In this document: positions 25,501-36,167 of the stretch, in pieces
How positions within the stretch are numbered: position 1 is the first letter of the stretch
Layout: each line of letters begins with the position of its first letter
DNA from: Setaria digitata
Taxonomy: Eukaryota > Nematoda > Chromadorea > Rhabditida > Setariidae
Direction of reading: 5' to 3'
NCBI GenBank assembly: GCA_003640385.1
Contig: RCAB01000580.1
Location: 1 to 36,167 of the forward strand
DNA: 36,167 nucleotides
Position numbers and translations under genes: made by a program
Notes under the pieces: generated by a model
Database searches by the model: none
What the model was told of the DNA's origin: nothing
The model's input: only the letters and a program-made list of their open reading frames with translations

Positions 25501-28500
25501 TAGGATCGATAGTTTTCAGGCAATTTGAAAACAATGAAAAGATTTTAGCTCTTCCAAATGCATTAAGACAAATTTATGGTGTAACAAATGATTGGAAGGA
25601 AACAACGAAAAAAAAAAAAAAGAAAAAAGAAGTGACTAATGAGATTGTGACGGATTGGTACCAGGAAGAAGGTATAATGGAGAATATGATAACTGAATTC
25701 ATTTTTTATGAAATTATTGAAATTATTAAGTTAATTTTGGAAAGCAGCTAAAAACTTCTATAAGATTGGTTCTTTTTTTCTTTTTAATTTATTACTATTT
25801 CCATTTCTTTAATTATTTCTCCTTGTATCTGTCTCTTGTTGAAAGCAGTTGTTGAGCATAAAAATTTAGCAAATAAAATTGATTTTAGTTTTTTTCCTCA
25901 ACATCTTATGACAAACAGGAGATGAAAAATCAGAGATGAATGAAATTTAAAATATCTAAATTGTCTTGTGATCAAATTTTACTGCCAGAGAAACTAAAAT
26001 TTTTCTTACTAAAAGAAACGAAAAAAAGAACTTAAATTTAAAAAAAAAAAAAAGAAAAAAAAACTTAAAAGTTGTTTATTAGCCCAAATTAATAGATATA
26101 TTTGAGTGTAATTAAATATTTTGTCTTGTTTCACATATACATATATATATATTTGCATATATCATTATAACGAAATATAATTAAAATCCCCCTATAAAAA
26201 TTCCTCAGCATAATTGTTCAATTTTTCTCATTTAATATTATTTGCAGCAAAAAAGTAGCATCATAGCATTAAAAAGAAAAACGAATGGAAAAAGAAGCAA
26301 AGACCAAAAAAAAAGGAAATGAAGTGTGTAAATTGTAATTGTTCTAATCTTGGCACTAAATATTTCTGGCTAAACCATATCGATAACAACTGCTATTCCA
26401 TTCATTCATCGTACTTCCTTCGTACTCATAACTAACTTCCGACTTTTTTTGAAAATTCATATATCAAGAAAAATGGATGATAATGTATCTATCACACTGA
26501 TAAGTAACTACTAGTAAATATATTCTCCTATGATGATAATAACGATTTAAAATGACATTCGTCTTTTTTAGTTTATATTTTTAGTTTTTTTTTTTTAAAT
26601 AGTGAAAAAATGGTAGGAAGGAAATTCCCCTTTCTTTTGAAATTTATGAAAAAATAACTAATAAGAGTAGAATTACATACAGAAAGTAAAACTTAAAAAT
26701 TTAAAAAGAATTTAAAAAAGAAAAAAAATCATGCTTCCGATCTCTTATACCAGATTATAACACTTTGCTGATATTTTATATAGCGAAGATATGATCAAAA
26801 ATATCTCCTCACTTTTAATTTCTTCCAATCAAAAAGTGACTTTAGATGCATAAGAGAAGCAAAAGAATGCTTCGAGATACATCAAATTAAATTGAAAAAT
26901 GAAATCACAGTAAGCAGTATTATTATTATCATCTGCTTTCAAAACATTTAGTGATGAATGAACTGCCAAAGTTTTGGGATTTTTTTTTTTCGTTAAATTT
27001 CGCAGCTAATTCCTGATAACTTTTCTTATTTACGTGGAAAAAAAAAAAGAAAGAATCATAACCATTACTTATTATACTTTATTCTTTAGCAAAAACGCAT
27101 ATCGATCAGATATTCAGATCTTAACAACTATTGAGATCATTTTACAGGTGCTAACTATGACGACCTATGAAACATTAAAAAAAATACTGAATAAAATTTT
27201 TATATATCCAAAAAAGGATTTTTTTTTTTTTTTTTTTAACTGAAAATAATTTCAACAATGGAGTGATGCTAATATGATCAATAATAAAATTTGGGACAAA
27301 CAAACTATGCATAAGAAATTCTGGCAAAATTGCTGCAGCAGATGACTGAAAATGACTGATAAAAAAAAAAAAAAAAGAATCAAACAAAATCATAAGCAAA
27401 ACAAAAATATTGAAATCCAGCAGGTCCTACAACGAGAGAGAACTTGGAATTTATATTAACAGACATCATTAATCAATAAATTTAAATTTTCTACTGTAAA
27501 CAGAATTCACTGTAACATAAATAACGTCAAAACTGCAACTACGCATTACGTCAATAACCTAGTCGATAATGTAAACGTGAAAAAAGCTTCCCAGTGATAA
27601 ATTACTGTAGATAACAGCAGTTTATCACTGTGTAACACTGATTTAAAAAAAGTGCTGGAAACATGCATTTCCTAAATTTCCTCTACCTTGTAAACAGTAA
27701 AGCTCATCCTGGTTCATTAGAAGAATTTTTTAACGGATAAATTTTATTAATTTTTATTTCTCTTTCGTCACGTCAATAAAAAAAAAAAAAAAAAAATGAA
27801 ATTTGAGCAGAAGAAATCTCTCTTAAAAGATCCGTCCAGCAAAATGTATCGAAAATATGAAGAGAAAATGAGTGCAGATTTAAATCTGAATAATTCTAGT
27901 CTAAGTTTTTTAATCTTAAAATTAATTTATACCAATTTCATTTAAGTAATGTGAGCTTCATTCGTTGAGTTTTAATATCATCTTACTACAATTATGAAAA
28001 TTTTTTACCAATTTTTTACCGATATTTTGCTGCCCACATCGAATGGTAAAAAAATTAATTGCTTAAATGGGTTCCCTATAATCACAATGAAATATAAAAT
28101 GACATTTAAAAAGTTTGGAAGGAATTAAGTCTCCCTGAACGCAATAAGACACAGGTGACGAAAATCAAAATAATTTAGCACTTTGCTCAAATTTAATCCA
28201 TTATTGAAGATCATAATTGAACAGTGTGAGAAAAAAGAATAAATAAAACAAAAATAATATAGAAAAGTAACTTGGTGGAACAGAAATTAACAAATGAAAT
28301 TTATGCAGATGATTGTCTTTCGGTTTTTTTACTTCCACTTTATCTTCTTTGATTGAAATTGTCAAAATTCATACATTTTAAGAATTTTGATGGTTACTAG
28401 ATAAAACAAAAAAGAAAAAGAAAAAAGAATTAGACAAGAAAAAAAATCAAAAAGGACAAACTACTATAACCTGTAATGAATGTACCAATTGTTGAATTTT

Positions 28501-30511
28501 CAACGATACCTTGACCGGCTTCAACGCTGACAATGAGGAAACTAAAATTAAGTTTTCATTAGATAAAAAGCACGAGTTCTTGCTGATGATAAAACTAGTG
28601 ACACTTACTAAAACTACTGAGAAATCTCTGAAAACGTTCCACATTGTCGTTCAATTTAAAAAGGCATAGAATAACGGTTAATTTGAGGCGCGAAATTTTA
28701 AAGATTTTTGAAGTAATTCTTCAATCCTTTAGTTCCAAGACATTTTTTTTACTAGAAAAAGAAAAAATGATGACTAAACTTTGGTAAAAAACTACTGATG
28801 TTAACCGTCTGAACAGAAAAGACGTCAAAATAACTTACGCACAACTGCATTCTGATAATCTTGACTGGTGACATTCGTTACAGCCACATCACTTTCTGCT
28901 ACATCATTTGCGTAAATGACATCATTCTTCAGTATGGAATCTTCCTTATCCACTACTGTCTTTATCGCAACCCGCTCATTTTCTTGTATAACTTCCCTGT
29001 CTTGCCAGTCATCATCAGTTCTCTGAAAATGTTAAAGCACCTGAATCACATTTATACTTAAAAATAAATGTCCAAACTGAGAGGTTGTAGTGTGCTTAGA
29101 AGACATTATTATAATTATTAAAGAGAATGCTACCAAAGTTTGGAAGAGGAAGAAAACAAGTACAAAGGAGCCAGAACCTTTTATAGCGAATTATATACAA
29201 TTTCATGCATAAAAGAGGCACTGAAAAATAAACATCTCCTATTAAGAGAGAAATGTTAATTAAAACTATGATTTCAGAAAGTTCACAAGATTCTTTGAAT
29301 AATAAACTGAAAAAAACAAAAGACTCATACAAATACTTAAAAAAACTACTCAATGTGAAAATATTACTTGTTTCCTGCGATCTCTAAATACTTTCCGTAT
29401 CGAAGCTCCATTTGCCACTGTAGTTGTGGTAACATCCGGAGGTGGAGGAGCACGAGATGGAGCATCTAAAATTTGGAATCCAAAAATCTATTTTTTCTTT
29501 ATAAAATAGATGGCGAAGCTTTCTTCAAAGCTTTATTGCTATTCATATTTTACATCCAATTACTGCTGACTGTAAAGCAAACAATAATAGTGATTAAAAA
29601 CTTAATTACTTCTCTACTTATTCGTAATTAATAGAAAACTATGCGCTACAGATGAAAAGATCACCTGATTTCTGAGAGCCATTGGTTAAACTCTTCCTCT
29701 GCAATTCATTCAGTGATACCGTTGATGACGTATCCTTACTGCGATCAGTACTGCCAAACATACTATCATCTTCAGAACTGCTATCTGTATGAGGATTTTA
29801 TTAAAGTAAAGCAAATTTCAATTTGACAGTTGAAATTTTTTACTCGATAAAATTAAACCTTTCGGAAGGATCTCTCATTGAAAAAAATATCGTTGTATCG
29901 CGTATATAGTTTAAATATGTTTAAATAAAGAACGAAATCAATTGAACCTCAGCCACCTAGTTTACATAAACAAATTTATTAAAACATAATTCTAAAACTA
30001 CCAGACGCTCGATGCCTTTCTCGCTTTGTCTCAGTTCCACGTCGTTTTACGGGTGGTAAAATGTTTGGCTTTTCTTTTTTTCCTACAAAAAAAAAAAAAA
30101 AAAAGAGAAAAAGTCGTCCACAATAAATTCATTTTAAAAAAAAAGACAAAGTAATCCTTTCAAAATAACACGATGAAGTTTTGAAACAAAATCATTATTT
30201 ACATTTCACTACTTTTTTCTTCTTCCCATTTTTCTCCTTCAGCTTTGACCAGATGTTTCATCTACTTCACTATTAATACTATTAGGAGCAAATAAAAGAG
30301 CAACAAAATAAAGCAAAAGTCATTAGCTTCTTTCACGATCCTCCTTCACCTCCTTATTTCGATCCACTATAACAATGTGCATTATATACTGATTTTTCAT
30401 TTTTTTTTTTTTTTTTTCTTCTTTTAACACCATTACAGTAAAACAAACCTTCTGAATATTCAGCTAATGCTTGTTGTACTGCTTCAGCACGTATTTCTAA
30501 AATTTGTCAAT

Positions 30512-30549
<38 letters not shown>

Positions 30550-31795
30550 ATTATGCAAACATACAATTTGATAAAAATTAAAATGGTCGTTTCAGGACAT
30601 TGGATGAACTGTTTTTCAGCATGCTTCAGTAATGAGTAATGGCACAATTAAGAGTCTAGGATGACTAATTGTGCATCCGTGAAATAAAATTTATACTGAC
30701 AAAACAAAACTGACAACAATAACTTAAGCCTAAATTCCATAACTGTTATGAATAGCGATGTTTTATGTATGGCTTCAAACAAATTATCCTGAAGCAATTC
30801 ATTTAGGTCTTCCTGGTATTAAATCAAAAGGTTTCGACCTAAGAATTTTCTAATTTAATCTCACTCATCAGAGACTGAAACTTCATCAGTGACTGTGGTA
30901 AGATTTACAAACTCATTGCAGTAAATATTACATAAAATTTCAATTTACTGCGTATACTTGAATCTAACAAATACCTGAATGAAAACGTGATTCATCACGT
31001 GTAAGGCGCCGTTGATGTTTCCTTTGCGCTCTTGTACTTGGACTCGAAGCGGCTTTAGCAGCTACAGAAAAAAAAAAAAGAAAAAATTCAAAGCGTATGG
31101 AAGATCAATGATGAAGAGTGCAGTAATTACAGGAGAACATGTAATCATACTATAAACATACATACATTCAAAATGTTTAACAGGTAACAAATACTTAGCA
31201 TCATCTAAACCCTAAAAAAAGCCTTCTGCCATCTTTCGAAATTTCACTCCTTTCTTCTCCACCTCATGCATTACTTATTTCAAAATCTATAAAAATTTGT
31301 CAAAAATGGAAGACAAAAAAAAACCTTCTCTTTGTGTCCGTAAATAAGGTCCCAACAACAACTGCCTTTTTTTATCATATCCTTTCTGCGTGATATCACC
31401 TAAAAAAAAATAAATAAATATTATATTTATATTAATCAAGCCAAATCGTTTAATAGAGAAACTGGTTTAACTGCTCACAACATAACTCATACTTTAGGTG
31501 AATCATGCATAAAAGGATGGAACATTATAGGTGACAGTTGTCAATCAGCTATCATCATAAAAAAGAAAAAAACCCTCCTAGACCAAACATGAGTGAATAA
31601 TCCTATTGATTTAAAAAAAAAAAAGCAGGATATTTGAGAAAAAAAAGTTATTAATGAAAATGTTATCTGGTCATATTATACTTTCTAACATTTGCCTGCA
31701 AAACATATCATACCTTCTGATAATTCTAAATCAAGTTGAGCAATCCGTTCACGTACATCCGACGGAAGACTTGATATATCAACAGTGTCAACCAT
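13503..31795 (-). CDS. dip-2: DIP2 (disco-interacting protein 2): DMAP1-binding domain plus two FAAL-like domains
   Basis: Orthologue of animal DIP2A/B/C, large proteins whose tandem fatty-acyl-AMP-ligase-like domains are linked to diacylglycerol balance and neuronal development. I joined 37 exons: 31795-31714, 31399-31325, 31061-30975, 30496-30449, 30082-30002, 29784-29665, 29465-29368, 29022-28839, 28526-28471, 24364-24307, 24052-23849, 23673-23558, 23213-23112, 22984-22778, 22390-22254, 22170-22074, 21955-21862, 21669-21435, 21158-21041, 20949-20788, 20576-20496, 20416-20293, 19972-19875, 19547-19458, 19148-18921, 18707-18461, 18084-17918, 17785-17684, 17581-17409, 17190-17099, 16735-16636, 16152-16029, 15665-15522, 15407-15244, 14838-14750, 14418-14295, 13755-13503. 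The product is 1586 residues (human about 1570). Domains: DMAP1-binding 1-120 (SSLPSDVRERIAQLDLELSE, GDITQKGYDKKR), variable linker 120-275, first FAAL-like 300-985 (YIEYTTDKEG near 526), second 995-1586 (DFSVSTTG near 1167, ARTGYLGFLRR, LRGMRYHP). It ends DPIYVAYNM as in vertebrates. The start fits the family. Confidence 0.95.
18204..18285. repeat. Perfect 41-bp tandem duplication in a DIP2 intron
   Basis: Bases 18204-18244 and 18245-18285 are identical. The unit begins TGATACGATAACC and ends CATGCAGAA. It lies in the intron between exons 27 and 26 and changes no splice site. No gap character is present, so it may be a real recent duplication. Confidence 0.9.
24066..24105 (-). promoter_or_regulatory. 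Strong acceptor before an in-frame ATG: possible trans-splice start of a short DIP2 form
   Basis: The minus strand has TTTTTTTGCAG (AG at 24098-24097). Used from exon 10 it would give a TAA within ten codons, so exon 11 is better joined at ATTTTAG, starting 24052. Yet 28 bases after the strong site is an ATG (24068) in frame with the first FAAL-like domain. This suits a spliced-leader acceptor for a DIP2 form beginning just before ARVVDPLAPRPEG. Confidence 0.4.
24307..25345 (-). CDS. dip-2: Candidate alternative first coding exon of DIP2 (isoform lacking the DMAP1-binding domain)
   Basis: An open frame starts at ATG 25345 and runs 327 codons straight into conserved DIP2 exon 10 (24364-24307, RPKKKPLHEYYNDDDAELE) in the same frame, then uses the GTTATT donor at 24306. 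An in-frame TAA lies at 25417-25415, so this is a first exon or needs an acceptor between. A frame this long is improbable by chance in such AT-rich DNA. Splicing to the shared downstream exons gives about 1636 residues. The segment is Ser/Thr/Asn/His-rich, then strongly basic towards its end (residues 225-280), with a short poly-Thr run and no domain I recognise. A TCTTCATCAG site at about 25413-25404 could accept a spliced leader. Alternatively it is an extra cassette of the long form, but exon 9 ends in phase 0 and I found no phase-0 acceptor upstream of the ATG. Confidence 0.62.
24744..24765 (-). repeat. Short (ACT)n repeat coding poly-threonine in the alternative DIP2 exon
   Basis: The plus strand has six or seven GTA units. 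On the coding strand they read as ACT threonine codons within the 24365-25345 frame. It is the same trinucleotide as in TMEM39 exon 7 but in the opposite orientation relative to coding. Confidence 0.75.
25418..28470. other. Large DIP2 intron, upstream part (no coding signal seen)
   Basis: About 3 kb between the alternative exon and exon 9 (28526-28471). AT-rich with many A and T homopolymers and a (TA)n stretch near 26140. It would have to contain the promoter for the alternative form. I saw no conserved exon, repeat family or structured RNA. Short frames at 27034-27243 (plus) and 27175-27399 (minus) are chance. Confidence 0.55.
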
Positions 31796-31848
31796 TATGT
31801 TAAGTCTGATAATTCGACGGTTCCAAAGAAACCGTCCGTTTGATACCT
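31796..31848 (-). other. DIP2 5' untranslated segment after a splice acceptor
   Basis: On the minus strand ATATTACAG (AG at 31850-31849) precedes a 53-base leader to the start ATG at 31795. The acceptor can serve cis-splicing from a non-coding exon or trans-splicing of a leader. The leader contains the hairpin described separately. Confidence 0.5.
31816..31836 (-). promoter_or_regulatory. 9-bp stem-loop in the DIP2 5' leader
   Basis: The transcript strand reads GACGGTTTC, loop TTT, GGAACCGTC, giving nine pairs including one G-U and a three-base loop. It ends 20 bases before the DIP2 start codon, in an otherwise unstructured AT-rich region. A role in translation control is only inferred. Confidence 0.55.
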
Positions 31849-34800
31849 GTAATATTATCAAGTAATTTAGAGGACAAAATCAACCAATAAGAAGCAGTAA
31901 AGTGATAACACGATGAACAGCGGAAGATTCCCTGATAGTTGAAAAAAAAAAAAAAAAAAAAAAAAAATTAGAAGAAAAGAAATAATAAATGTGACAGATG
32001 TGATTTTGAATATCGCACCTAATCAAGCCTAATGACCTAGTTGTTTACAACTATCCTAAAACAAAAATTGTCCAAAAATCCTAACCGATGGAAGTTGAAT
32101 TTAGGAGGAATTCATGCATCATTTACAAAGCGAATTTTATGGATGCAAATAACCAAATTCATTTGAAAATTATTCCGTTCAGACAATGAAGATTAAATTA
32201 ACCTATAATTATCAATAAAATTACGGGTATCCAACAATTTATACATAATATCATTACATATATCTAAAAATAAGGACATAAGAACAAATAAAGGATGTTT
32301 ACAAAAAATAAGGAAGAAATGAGAAATTAATTAGTGAACGCATTAGTAAATTAGTGATATGGTTAAAGCATTTATAATATAATAGAATAGATGATAAGAA
32401 ATAAGAAAGAGGAAAGATTTATGATAAAATTTTAAAATGCTCAAAACGATAATAGGAAACGGGAAATTTTCTAATATTCAAATAATACGTTAAATGAAAA
32501 TATGTTGGAAGAAACGGGTCACATGGTTCACTACACTTGTGCGAATATTCAAAAAAGATATGAAGTGAAAAAAAAAAAAAAGAAATGAAAATAGTCTAAA
32601 ATTTAAATTGCATTTTGTCCAAATAAAAATTAAACATTAACAATGACCTTTTTAATTTATTTTTAACATCAGAATAAAACTAACAACTTTTTTTTTTTTT
32701 ACTTCCCATCGTCGAATAGCATTCACAGGAAGGGAAAATAAAATAAAAAGAGAAAGTAAAATAGTAATTTCGCCACTTTTTGCTTGTTTAAAACATACCC
32801 CAAATCATGTAGAATATTAGCATCCAATTAATCATTCAATAATTTTTTATTTTTTCGAAATAATCACATTAATAACTGGCAAACAATTTAATTACTTTAT
32901 TTAATCCCATTTCATGAACGGAAAATTAATATATGACATGACTTTCCACAAATGGCAACAATTAATTTGATTAGTTTTATTGTAGCACATTCAAAAACTG
33001 TTTAATTTAAATCCATTAAATTAAATTCCGGATAATTACAAGGATACAAGTATTATGTAATCCATATGCTACAATCTATTTGTCTCTACTACCAACTTTC
33101 TAAAAAGATTCGTTAACTTTCAATCTTCCATCTTCCTTTCCTTTCCCCAGGGAAGAGAGGAAAACATTAAATCATGAAACTTCGAAAAAAAAACCAAAAA
33201 GAAATGAACACTTTAAGGTTAACAATATAAGCTGCATTGTAAATTAGCAAACTTTTAAAAATATATTAAGCTCATATGTAGCTGGCCTTTTTTTATTCTC
33301 TGCTAGCCATAACTGATATTAAGATAAATTACAAAAAAAAAAAAAAAAAGAAAGAAACTTATCGGTTAAATTCCTCAGATTAAGAAACGGAAAATTCCTC
33401 GCACTGTATCATTCTCGAATAAATTCTACAATTAAACTAAAATTATATATATATATATAGCGCTTTTGGCAGAAATGGTGTTTAATTAATTAAGATTAAT
33501 AATCCTGTAAGCCAGAATCCTTTGATATCACTATACCACGTATTGTAAGTTATAAAATGATAAGTGATATGTGTATATCGTAAAAATATAGGTAATAAAT
33601 TTCTGCATACATTTTATGAGCAATTCCACTATTGAAAGGAAAAGGTGAAAGGAGACGGTTGTCGAATACGAGCACTGGAACTTTGCTGATTAATAAAGAA
33701 TGCATGGAAGAAGAAAACAACTTTTACAAAGTAATAAACATGTAATATCTATAAATTACATCCTGAATATAGAATATATATATATATATATTTACTAGAA
33801 AAAAATTTACCTCATGTCATCATATTTTATGTAATTCCGAAAAATCAATCATCATCGGAACTAAGCTGAAGCATATTTAAGAGAAAATAATATAGAAAAT
33901 ATTGGAATTGACGACTAAGTAGATGAATTAATCTAAACGTAATGAGTTTAGCTATTTCATAACTTTGGCCAGTTACAAAATAAAAGGAATAAAAATTTTC
34001 CATATGACAGTGATAATTCTAGATAATTGCATAGTAAAAAAATAACAATAAATTATTGAAAAGATTGAAAAATTTGCTATGTAAAATTAATATATAACAA
34101 TTATTATTTAATCCATCTATTTTTCCCTTCCTCGATAACAAATATATTTTCCAAAAAGGGGAAAGCTTTGAAATTTTGATAGATTTCTATTCTTCTGATC
34201 TCTTTTCTCCTTTTATTTCTCTCGTTATTTTTTTTTTTTTTCTTTCGAAAGAAAAATAATTTTTTAACGAAGCATTTACTATTTAATAAACTCTCCTCCT
34301 TTTTTACCTTTTCCTCTAGCTCTTTCTTTTTTTATCTTTTTTATGTCTTGAAAAGTAGAGTCAATAAAAAGTCTTCAAAGTTGAGTAGTATGTTGAAATC
34401 ACGCAAACTACGCAATATTTTAAAGTTATGTATTTTTTCTTTCCAGGGTAATTGTTGAAAATGCCTAATTGTAAAATTTCAAATCATTACATTTAACTTG
34501 AAATAATAAGAAAAAAAAAAAGAAGAAACAAGTTAGGGAAAAAATATTAAAACTTCCGAGAACAAAAAAAAAAAAAGATTGTTTTTTTCACATTCACTTA
34601 CAGGTATTGAAATTCGAAATGAAATGGAAAGATAGATAAGTCAGGTAATGTACAAATTTACCAACTGTACATGTATAACCAAATAACGATTAATTTTAAG
34701 CAAAAAAAAAAGGGAAAAAGTTGCTAAGTAATCGAAAAGTTTGTTATGAGATTAACCATTAACCTTTATCAGATAACTGCTAATTTTGCAAGGAAATCAA

Positions 34801-36148
34801 ATAATTAATCCAAATCGTAAGTGTTGTGATGAGTGTATGTTTACGTAATATGTTAAAGTGGCGCTTGCATAATATGTTAACGTTACGCTGCATAATTTTT
34901 GATGAACAAATAAAATTTGGGAATAATTTTTACATATATATTTTATATGAGGCATAAAATCCTATGCTTTCATATCTTCATGTGAAATATGACTTCTTCA
35001 CAAAACAACTTTGTTTTTTTTTTTTTTTGTTGTTGTTTGAATGAAATTCATGTTCCCTTCAGAAATTTTAGATCCTTCGAAAATTCCTTCAGAAAACAAA
35101 AATTTCACGTTTTCATGTTTCATTCATTACATATTACAATTGCGTCAAAAACTGAAATATTCAGTTCACGTAACAATGAGGAAAAGGCATGGTAACAAAT
35201 TCCAATAGAAGATGTAATGGAAAGAAAAAAAAATGGAAAATGTTTCATTCAGTAAATTAACACGTAAGACGGGATCTGAAATGTAACAAATTTACAAAGC
35301 TACATAGAACTTTTCAGTTCATCAGAGACACGCAAAACACGTTAATTAACACGTAAACAATCATGTAACACGTTACAGCAACTATGCTGTAAAATCCACA
35401 CAGGCAAAGTGGTTGTGGGTCAAATTGCGAGAGGAAAAGGAGGAAGAACATAGAAGTGCAATTGTGAGAAATGAAACTAGGGAAGAGGAATTATTTGGCA
35501 AGTGGTTAAATGGGAAGTAGACAAGAAAGTCTAGGATTTCAGTGATTAATAATTAGGTGATAATTAATTATTCATTTTAGATTTTGAGGTTTCAAGGGGT
35601 AAAATGTTTCTTTTTTTTTTTTTTTTTGATAAAACCAAAATGTGAATAGGCTAACCGGGAAATCAATAATTGAAATGTTTTTTTTTTTTAATCAAATGAA
35701 GTAGTGTTGAAAATGAAAAATTGAACTATTACATTAAGAAAAAAAAGAGTTCTTTCATCAATCAGGATGGATAAATGAGGAAATTAATAACTGGAATGTT
35801 TTTGATCAAATGAAGCCAAATCCAAATTGGAAATGAAAAAAATTAAAATGTTTCATTATCATCAACAAAATTTTATCCCAGTAAATTGAACTAATTGATC
35901 ATAGAGGGGTCAATTTTGATTGAACTCAAAATTAATGAGCAAAATATTTCACCAAAAGAGAAAGAGAGGGAGGAAGGAAAAAGGTTTAAAATCTTAATTG
36001 TAAGAAATTATAATAACTGAAATAATCAAATAACTAAATAATTCTAAAAACTGAAGTAACTGTATTATATATTTTAAATGAATAAAAATTGTTACGGATG
36101 AATGATGTAGAGGTGAAATGATTTGTTATGTCATTTCAATTTCATATC
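31849..36148. other. DIP2 upstream region without detectable genes
   Basis: About 4.3 kb of AT-rich sequence upstream of the DIP2 start with many homopolymer runs, (TA)n tracts near 33445 and 33775, and a diverged direct repeat at 35658-35840. The only frame above 60 codons (plus 34989-35195) is compositionally biased and has no family resemblance. It probably contains the main DIP2 promoter and perhaps a non-coding first exon, neither of which I can place. Confidence 0.6.
35658..35840. repeat. Two diverged direct repeats of about 60 bp
   Basis: Copies at about 35658-35720 and 35779-35840 share the pattern GAAATxAATAAxTGxAATG, a T run, then ATCAAATGAAG and later GAAATGAAAAA. They differ by substitutions and by T-run length, so this is an old tandem or dispersed duplication and not an assembly repeat. 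Confidence 0.6.
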
Positions 36149-36167
36149 TCTCTCTCTCTCTCTCTCT
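36149..36167. repeat. (CT)n microsatellite at the window end
   Basis: At least nine TC/CT units run to the last base, so the repeat continues outside the window. Confidence 0.9.

Noticed and set aside
34989..35195. A 68-codon plus-strand open frame upstream of DIP2
   Set aside because: Phe-rich from T runs, no recognisable domain, no neighbouring exon.

Overview
AT-rich eukaryotic DNA, probably from a clade III (filarial-type) nematode. The grounds are: short GT-AG introns whose acceptors mostly read as T-rich tracts ending TTTCAG or TTTTAG, candidate trans-splice acceptors just upstream of start codons, many A/T homopolymers and (TA)n runs, and three animal genes that are highly divergent outside their conserved domains. 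The organism assignment is an inference. Scattered n characters mark assembly gaps.

Layout. All three genes lie on the minus strand and are read from high to low coordinates. (1) 31795 to 13503: a DIP2 (disco-interacting protein 2) orthologue, 37 coding exons that join in frame into 1586 residues (DMAP1-binding domain plus two fatty-acyl-AMP-ligase-like domains). (2) 10574 to 5453: a TMEM39 (TMEM39A/B; C. elegans tmem-39) orthologue, 10 exons, 641 residues, 8 predicted membrane segments and a long in-frame serine tract coded by an (AGT)n repeat. (3) 4436 to about 90: a POT1-type telomere single-strand-binding protein, 10 firm exons plus a tentative last exon, about 485 residues, with OB1-like and OB2-like folds in one chain. 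Exon ends were read by hand from splice signals, family similarity and phase. Every junction listed keeps the frame.

Between and around the genes: 4447-5452 and 10581-13502 are intergenic, the second holding two assembly-gap repeats. 31849-36167 is the DIP2 upstream region, with no coding signal, and ends in a (CT)n microsatellite. The 4.1-kb DIP2 intron 28470-24365 is mostly featureless but contains a 327-codon open frame that runs without a break into conserved DIP2 exon 10.

The most interesting signals are at the DIP2 amino terminus. The 24365-25345 frame looks like an alternative first exon replacing the DMAP1-binding domain with an unrelated basic, Ser/Thr/Asn-rich segment. A strong acceptor at 24096 is out of frame with exon 10 but sits 28 bases before an in-frame ATG, suggesting a third, shortest form. 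The three genes act in different processes (lipid/acyl metabolism and signalling, ER membrane trafficking, telomere protection), and nothing suggests they form one pathway. No prokaryotic system, transposon, CRISPR array, rRNA or tRNA gene was recognised.
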